Of a DNA stretch of 64,000 bases, positions 60,045-64,000 are shown in pieces (the stretch's first letter is position 1; each line of letters opens with the position of its first letter). The stretch is from assembly GCA_030403585.1 (NCBI GenBank), contig JAUEPE010000001.1:62001-126000 (forward strand). Direction: 5' to 3'. The DNA comes from Frankia sp. RB7 (GTDB lineage: Bacteria; Pseudomonadota; Alphaproteobacteria; Rhizobiales; Xanthobacteraceae). A model generated the notes under the pieces. The model did no database searches and was not told where the DNA came from. It worked only from the letters and a program-made list of their open reading frames with translations. The position numbers and the translations under genes are program-made.

Positions 60045-61336
60045 CCGTGCGCCTCGTCAGCAATATCAAGGCCGTGATCGAGCGCATCCAGCAGCAGCGT
60101 GGCCTCGCGCTCGGAGATCACGAGCGGCGGCGCCAGGAACAGCGAGGTCTGCTCGCCGCTGGTGCCAATCACTGCGCCCGCTTCCAGCGCTCGCTCCGCG
60201 ACGCGCGAGGCGATCGGCACTTCGGTCGTGTCGGCGCGCCAGGTGCGCCAGTCCGGTCCGTGCAGCTCCACCGTCCAGTGCAGCCCCTGCCCGGCCACAC
60301 GCTGAACGCTCGGATGCTTTTGCGCGATTTCGAGCAGGCGGCGGGTGAACAGTCTTTCGAGCTTCTGCACGTGCTCCAAAATCTTCTCGTCGGTGACGAC
60401 CTTCAGATAGGCGCTGACAGCCGCCATGCTGATCGGATGGCCGCGCAAGGTGCCGTAATTCTGCCAGCTCGTGCCCTTGAGCCGCTCGACGATATCTTTC
60501 GAGACCACGACTGCTGCAACTGCCGCTGCACCGCCGCCGAGCGATTTTCCCAGCGTCACGATATCGGGCCGGCTCGTGGCGCCCTGGAAGGCGAACCAGC
60601 GCCCGGCACGGCCTGCGCCGGTGACGACCTCGTCCGCGATCCAGTATGACCCCGCCTGCCGCGCACAGCCCGCCACCTCATCCTGATAGGCGCCATCGTA
60701 ATAGATGCCGCCTTGCGTGTAGTCGATGATCGTCGCGGCCGTGTCCGAGAGCAGGCGCGTGGCGTCCGCCAGATATTCGCTGGGCGGGGTATTGTTGGCC
60801 GGCACGCCGTAGATCGCGCCATCCGGCGCCGGCAGGATCCGCACGGGGGCCATCGGCGCCGGTAGCTTCGAGCCGCCGGCATGCACCGCGAGACCGCCGT
60901 GCCATTGCGGCTGCACCGTCATGCTGCGCGACAGGCCGGTGATGCCGTGATAGGCGCGCTCGCGCGTCGCCAGCGCAGAACGCTGCGTCAGCGCCTGGCA
61001 CAGCGACAGCGCCATGTCGTTGGCCTCGCTGCCGCTGATGCAGAAGCGCACCGCACCAACCCACTCCTCTTCGCCCGCGAATGCGGTGGCCATCAGATCG
61101 TCAGCTGCCTGCTCGCGGCCGACCCAGGTCCACCCCTCGTTCACGACCGGCGTATCCGCCGCGCGGCGGATCGCCTCCACCATCGCGGGATGACGATGAC
61201 CGAGACCGCCGCCGGTGTTGCTGCCGTCGATCAGTTTGCGGCCGTCCGACAAATGAAAGTAGACGCCTTCGCCGCCGACGACCGCCATTGGCGCGGCTTC
61301 GCCTGCATTCAACCCGGTTCGCAACAATCTGCTCAT
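60041..61336 (-). CDS. Class III (PLP-dependent) aminotransferase
   Basis: A 431-residue aminotransferase. SGSEANDMAL binds the PLP phosphate, YWIADEVVTGAGRAGRWFAF holds the PLP-pyridine Asp, and TLGKSLGGG carries the Schiff-base Lys. The family includes omega-amino acid, GABA, glutamate-1-semialdehyde and beta-amino acid transaminases. ATG 61336 gives the family-length N-terminus. It lies 10 bases after HyuB and overlaps the CoA ligase gene by 4 bases, forming HyuA-HyuB-aminotransferase-ligase. Confidence 0.92.
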   Translation of the reverse strand: MSRLLRTGLNAGEAAPMAVVGGEGVYFHLSDGRKLIDGSNTGGGLGHRHPAMVEAIRRAADTPVVNEGWTWVGREQAADDLMATAFAGEEEWVGAVRFCISGSEANDMALSLCQALTQRSALATRERAYHGITGLSRSMTVQPQWHGGLAVHAGGSKLPAPMAPVRILPAPDGAIYGVPANNTPPSEYLADATRLLSDTAATIIDYTQGGIYYDGAYQDEVAGCARQAGSYWIADEVVTGAGRAGRWFAFQGATSRPDIVTLGKSLGGGAAAVAAVVVSKDIVERLKGTSWQNYGTLRGHPISMAAVSAYLKVVTDEKILEHVQKLERLFTRRLLEIAQKHPSVQRVAGQGLHWTVELHGPDWRTWRADTTEVPIASRVAERALEAGAVIGTSGEQTSLFLAPPLVISEREATLLLDALDHGLDIADEAHG

Positions 61337-61346
61337 CGCAATCCCC

Positions 61347-62927
61347 TCACTCTGCCGCCGCGGCGCCGTAGCCACCGCCGCCGCACATCTCGATCGTGAC
61401 GAGATCGTCTTGCTGCAACACCAGGTTCGACTTGCCGTCAATCGCCACATTTGCGCCCTGCCGGACCAACGAGATGCGGCAGGGCTTGCCGGACTCGCCG
61501 CCTTGCATGCCGTAAGGCGCGATCACCACGCGCTCTATGCAGGTGGTCAGGTGCATCGAGGGCGCGAGGATGCGGTAGGAGCGAACGGAGCCGTCACCGC
61601 CGCGATGTGCACCGGCGCCGCCGGACTGCCAGCGAATGGCCTGCTGCTCGACGCGGATCGCGTAGCTCGCCTCGATCACCTCGACCGGCGTGTTCGATGT
61701 GTTGGACAGATGCACACGGGTTGCCGACATGCCGGCCCGATCATGCCGCGCGCCCTCGCCGCCGCCGTGGACCTCGTAGAGCATCTTCCACGAACCGTTT
61801 TGCCGCGGTTCGGCAAAGAACAGCACGCCCGCTGTGGTCGCCCCACCGGCCGAGAGGCGTTCGGGAATGGTGCCCTGCATGGCGCGGAAGATCGCATCGA
61901 CGATCCGCATCGATGTCTCATGATTGCCCGCGGCCACGGACGCGTTCCAGCCGGGCTCCAGGATCGAGCCCGGGCGCGTGATGATGGTCAGAGGCCGGAG
62001 CGCGCCCGCATTCTGGTGCATATCGCGGCCGCTCATGATGCGCGCGGCGTAGGCCACCGCGGAGCGCGCCATGAACGGCGTCGTGTTGCAGAAGTTTGAG
62101 ACGCGGTCGCAGCTTCCGGAGAGGTCGAAGGTCGCCTCATCCCCGGCGATGGTGATCTTGACGTGGATGCGCGCCGGCGCGTCGTCGGCACTGCCGTCAT
62201 CGAGATGATCCTCGCCCTCGTAGACGCCGTCCGGCAGCGCGCGCAGCGCTTCCCGCATCTCGATTTCGGAGAGATCGTGAAGACGCGACTGCGTCGCGGT
62301 GAAGACCGGCTTGCCGTGCTCACGGCAGAGCTCGACGATGCGCCGCTCGCCGGCTTTCGTCGCCGCGATCTGGGCGAGCAGATCGCCCTCGCAGGATTCA
62401 GGATCGCGAACGTTGGCCTTGAGCAGTTGCACGATCGGCGTATTGACGCCGGTCTTGGTCGCGATCAGTACCGGCGGAATCCGCATCGCCTCTTGGAACG
62501 TGTCGATGGCTTTTGCAAAATAACTGCCGGGCCAGGTGCCGCCGATGTCAGGCCAGTGCGCGAGGCTGACCGCGAACGCCACGATGTCGCCGTCAACGAA
62601 GACGGGTCGCACGACCTTGACGTCGTTGAGATGATTGCCGCCGAGCGCACCGACATTGTAGATCAGCACGTCGCCGTCGTTCAGGCTCTCGAGCGGAACC
62701 ACCTTCAGCAGTTCAGGAATCGTGTAGGCCATCGCGCCGAGATGGATCGGGATGTCGCGGCCCTGCCCGACCAGGCCGCCGCGGCCGTCCGTGATCGCAG
62801 ATGACAAGTCGCCGGCTTCACGTAACAGCGGCGAACGCGCCGAGCGCGTCATCACCAGGCTCATCTCCTCGGCCGCGGCGGAAAGCCCGTGCCGGATGAC
62901 CTCGACGACGAACGGATCGAGCTTCAC
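61347..62927 (-). CDS. hyuB: Hydantoinase B/oxoprolinase-family subunit
   Basis: A 526-residue HyuB-type protein. Landmarks are the start KLDPFVVEVIRHGLSAAAEEM, SLVMTRSARSPLLREAGDLSSAI, GGNHLNDVKVVRPVF and the Gly-rich C-terminus EMCGGGGYGAA. With HyuA it forms an ATP-dependent cyclic-amide hydrolase (N-methylhydantoinase, oxoprolinase) or acetone-carboxylase-like enzyme. Its start overlaps the HyuA stop by 4 bases. Confidence 0.92.
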   Translation of the reverse strand: MKLDPFVVEVIRHGLSAAAEEMSLVMTRSARSPLLREAGDLSSAITDGRGGLVGQGRDIPIHLGAMAYTIPELLKVVPLESLNDGDVLIYNVGALGGNHLNDVKVVRPVFVDGDIVAFAVSLAHWPDIGGTWPGSYFAKAIDTFQEAMRIPPVLIATKTGVNTPIVQLLKANVRDPESCEGDLLAQIAATKAGERRIVELCREHGKPVFTATQSRLHDLSEIEMREALRALPDGVYEGEDHLDDGSADDAPARIHVKITIAGDEATFDLSGSCDRVSNFCNTTPFMARSAVAYAARIMSGRDMHQNAGALRPLTIITRPGSILEPGWNASVAAGNHETSMRIVDAIFRAMQGTIPERLSAGGATTAGVLFFAEPRQNGSWKMLYEVHGGGEGARHDRAGMSATRVHLSNTSNTPVEVIEASYAIRVEQQAIRWQSGGAGAHRGGDGSVRSYRILAPSMHLTTCIERVVIAPYGMQGGESGKPCRISLVRQGANVAIDGKSNLVLQQDDLVTIEMCGGGGYGAAAAE

Positions 62928-64000
62928 GCGCCCCTCCGTGTCAGGAACAGATTGCCGGCATCATCGGGTTTTGCTTGCCAGCCGGGCGGCACCACCACTG
63001 TGGACCATGCGTCTTCGATGATGGCCGGGCCGCTGACGATGTCGGTGAGCGCGGCGCGGTCGATGATCGCAGTCGCGGTCTCATGGAGGCCGTCGAACGA
63101 GCAGATGCGCTTTCCGCTGGACACCGTCCGCGCCGCGGTCGCCGGCCGGCTCACGACGGTCGTCGACGGGCGGCGCGCCTGCACGCGCACGGATTCGATG
63201 ACGCAGGGCTCGCTCGTCGCATAGCCGAACAGATCGTGATGCCGCGTCAGAAAATCCTTCTTCAGCCGTGCCACGTCGAGCGGCTGGGCGAACGGCACTG
63301 GAATGGCGTCGTTCTGCGCCGCATAGCGCATCAGCGCCACCAGTTCGACCTCGATCTCCGCCTTCGCGACACCATTGGCGATCAGCGGCGCGGACGCGTC
63401 GTCGATCAGTGTCCCGATCCGCTCCGACACGCGCGCGAGATCGATGCCATCGAGGGCGGCGCGCAAGGTCTGCTGTTGCAGGAAGCTGAAATCGGCAGTG
63501 AGGCATCCCAGCGCGGAGAACGCGCTCGATGCACTGGGCACCACGACCTCCGCAATCCCATAGAGATCGGCAAGGCCCGCGGCGTGCATCGGGCCGCCGC
63601 CGCCGAAGGCGAGCAGCGTGCAGTCGCGCCCGTCGATGCCGCGCTCGACCGTGACGCGGCGGAGCGCACGCGCCATGGTCGCATTCGCGACCTTGATAAT
63701 GCCGAGCGCGGTTTCGGTCAGGCCGAGGCCCAAGGCGCGCGCAATCGGCTCGATGACGCGTTCCGCCGCCTTGATGTCGATGCCGATGCGGTCGCCAAGT
63801 TTGGTTTCGGGATTGAGATAGCCAAGCACCGCATTGGCGTCGGTGATGGTCGGCTCAAGGCCGCCGCGGCCGTAGCAGGCCGGTCCCGGCTCGGAGCCCG
63901 CGCTCTCCGGCCCGACCGTCAAGCCGCCGGGACCATTGCGCACGATCGACCCGCCGCCGGCACCGATGGAATGAACCGCGAGCATCGGCTGGCGCAGCGG
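62924..64000 (-). CDS. hyuA: Hydantoinase A/oxoprolinase-family subunit, C-terminal part
   Basis: Cut by the right edge; 358 residues of the C-terminal half are visible and the frame stays open to base 64000 (PLRQPM before LAVHSIGAGGGSIV). The segment GAGGGSIVRNGPGGLTVGPESAGSEPGPACYGRGG is the hydantoinase/oxoprolinase phosphate-binding region (quoted in part: VGPESAGSEPGPACYG). Further landmarks are TDANAVLGYLNP and LLAFGGGGPMHAAGLAD. It is the ATP-binding partner of HyuB and probably the first or an early gene of the minus-strand operon. Confidence 0.92.
   Translation of the reverse strand, partial: PLRQPMLAVHSIGAGGGSIVRNGPGGLTVGPESAGSEPGPACYGRGGLEPTITDANAVLGYLNPETKLGDRIGIDIKAAERVIEPIARALGLGLTETALGIIKVANATMARALRRVTVERGIDGRDCTLLAFGGGGPMHAAGLADLYGIAEVVVPSASSAFSALGCLTADFSFLQQQTLRAALDGIDLARVSERIGTLIDDASAPLIANGVAKAEIEVELVALMRYAAQNDAIPVPFAQPLDVARLKKDFLTRHHDLFGYATSEPCVIESVRVQARRPSTTVVSRPATAARTVSSGKRICSFDGLHETATAIIDRAALTDIVSGPAIIEDAWSTVVVPPGWQAKPDDAGNLFLTRRGA

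Overview
The window is GC-rich, densely packed alphaproteobacterial DNA with no RNA genes, CRISPR or mobile elements that I can see. The gene content (Liv-type ABC operon, xanthine-dehydrogenase-family molybdenum hydroxylase, Bug solute-binding protein, two peptide-type ABC importers, hydantoin genes, winged-helix/ATPase regulators) is typical of a soil Rhizobiales genome such as Bradyrhizobium. That assignment is inference from gene content and base composition, not from a marker gene.

Region 1 (1-21024, + strand). The 3' end of a Liv-type solute-binding protein and an AraC regulator precede a run of 19 co-directional genes (1348-21024). The gaps are 30 bases or less and many are 4-8 base overlaps. 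In order it encodes LivH, LivM, LivG, a LivF fused to a Tm-1-like domain, a PEP-hydrolase-like TIM barrel, a giant flotillin, two SRPBCC (CoxG-like) proteins, FAD and 2Fe-2S subunits of a molybdenum hydroxylase, a molybdopterin subunit split in two, MoxR and VWA maturation proteins, an amidohydrolase, a lactonase-like metallo-beta-lactamase, a gluconolactonase-isochorismatase fusion and an azoreductase-like flavoprotein. I read this as one uptake-plus-catabolism system with a membrane-associated Mo hydroxylase; the substrate is unknown. The hydroxylase active-site motif is not that of CO dehydrogenase.

Region 2 (21043-40279). A stress/detoxification island: an orphan Bug protein, two paralogous winged-helix/P-loop ATPase regulators (22404 and 35412) with homologous promoters, an aldo/keto reductase, an EmrAB-type efflux pair with a divergent TetR gene, MsrA, OsmC, an enoyl-CoA hydratase-like protein, a Tat-type epoxide hydrolase, a glyoxalase-fold protein, an orphan histidine kinase, an unknown protein and a second AraC regulator. 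The most interesting signal of the window is here. Five promoters (epoxide hydrolase, glyoxalase-like, histidine kinase, unknown protein, AraC) each carry direct repeats of CTAAC-like pentamers at an exact 10-base period, in the same orientation relative to the gene. Each array ends exactly 23 bases before a hexamer matching the -10 pattern xAnnnT, with no recognisable -35. This predicts an undescribed activator regulon, most simply controlled by the neighbouring winged-helix ATPase.

Region 3 (40337-51146, - strand). Two complete peptide/opine-type ABC importers lie head to tail, one with separate ATPases and one with a fused double ATPase.

Region 4 (51266-64000, mostly - strand). A catabolic cluster: flavin monooxygenase, SDR, epimerase, dihydropyrimidinase/hydantoinase, a divergent Asp/Glu (hydantoin) racemase, flavin reductase, N-carbamoyl-amino-acid hydrolase, acyl-CoA ligase, class III aminotransferase and HyuB/HyuA. 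HyuA is cut by the window edge. Together with the two importers this suggests use of a cyclic ureide or amide-type nitrogen source.
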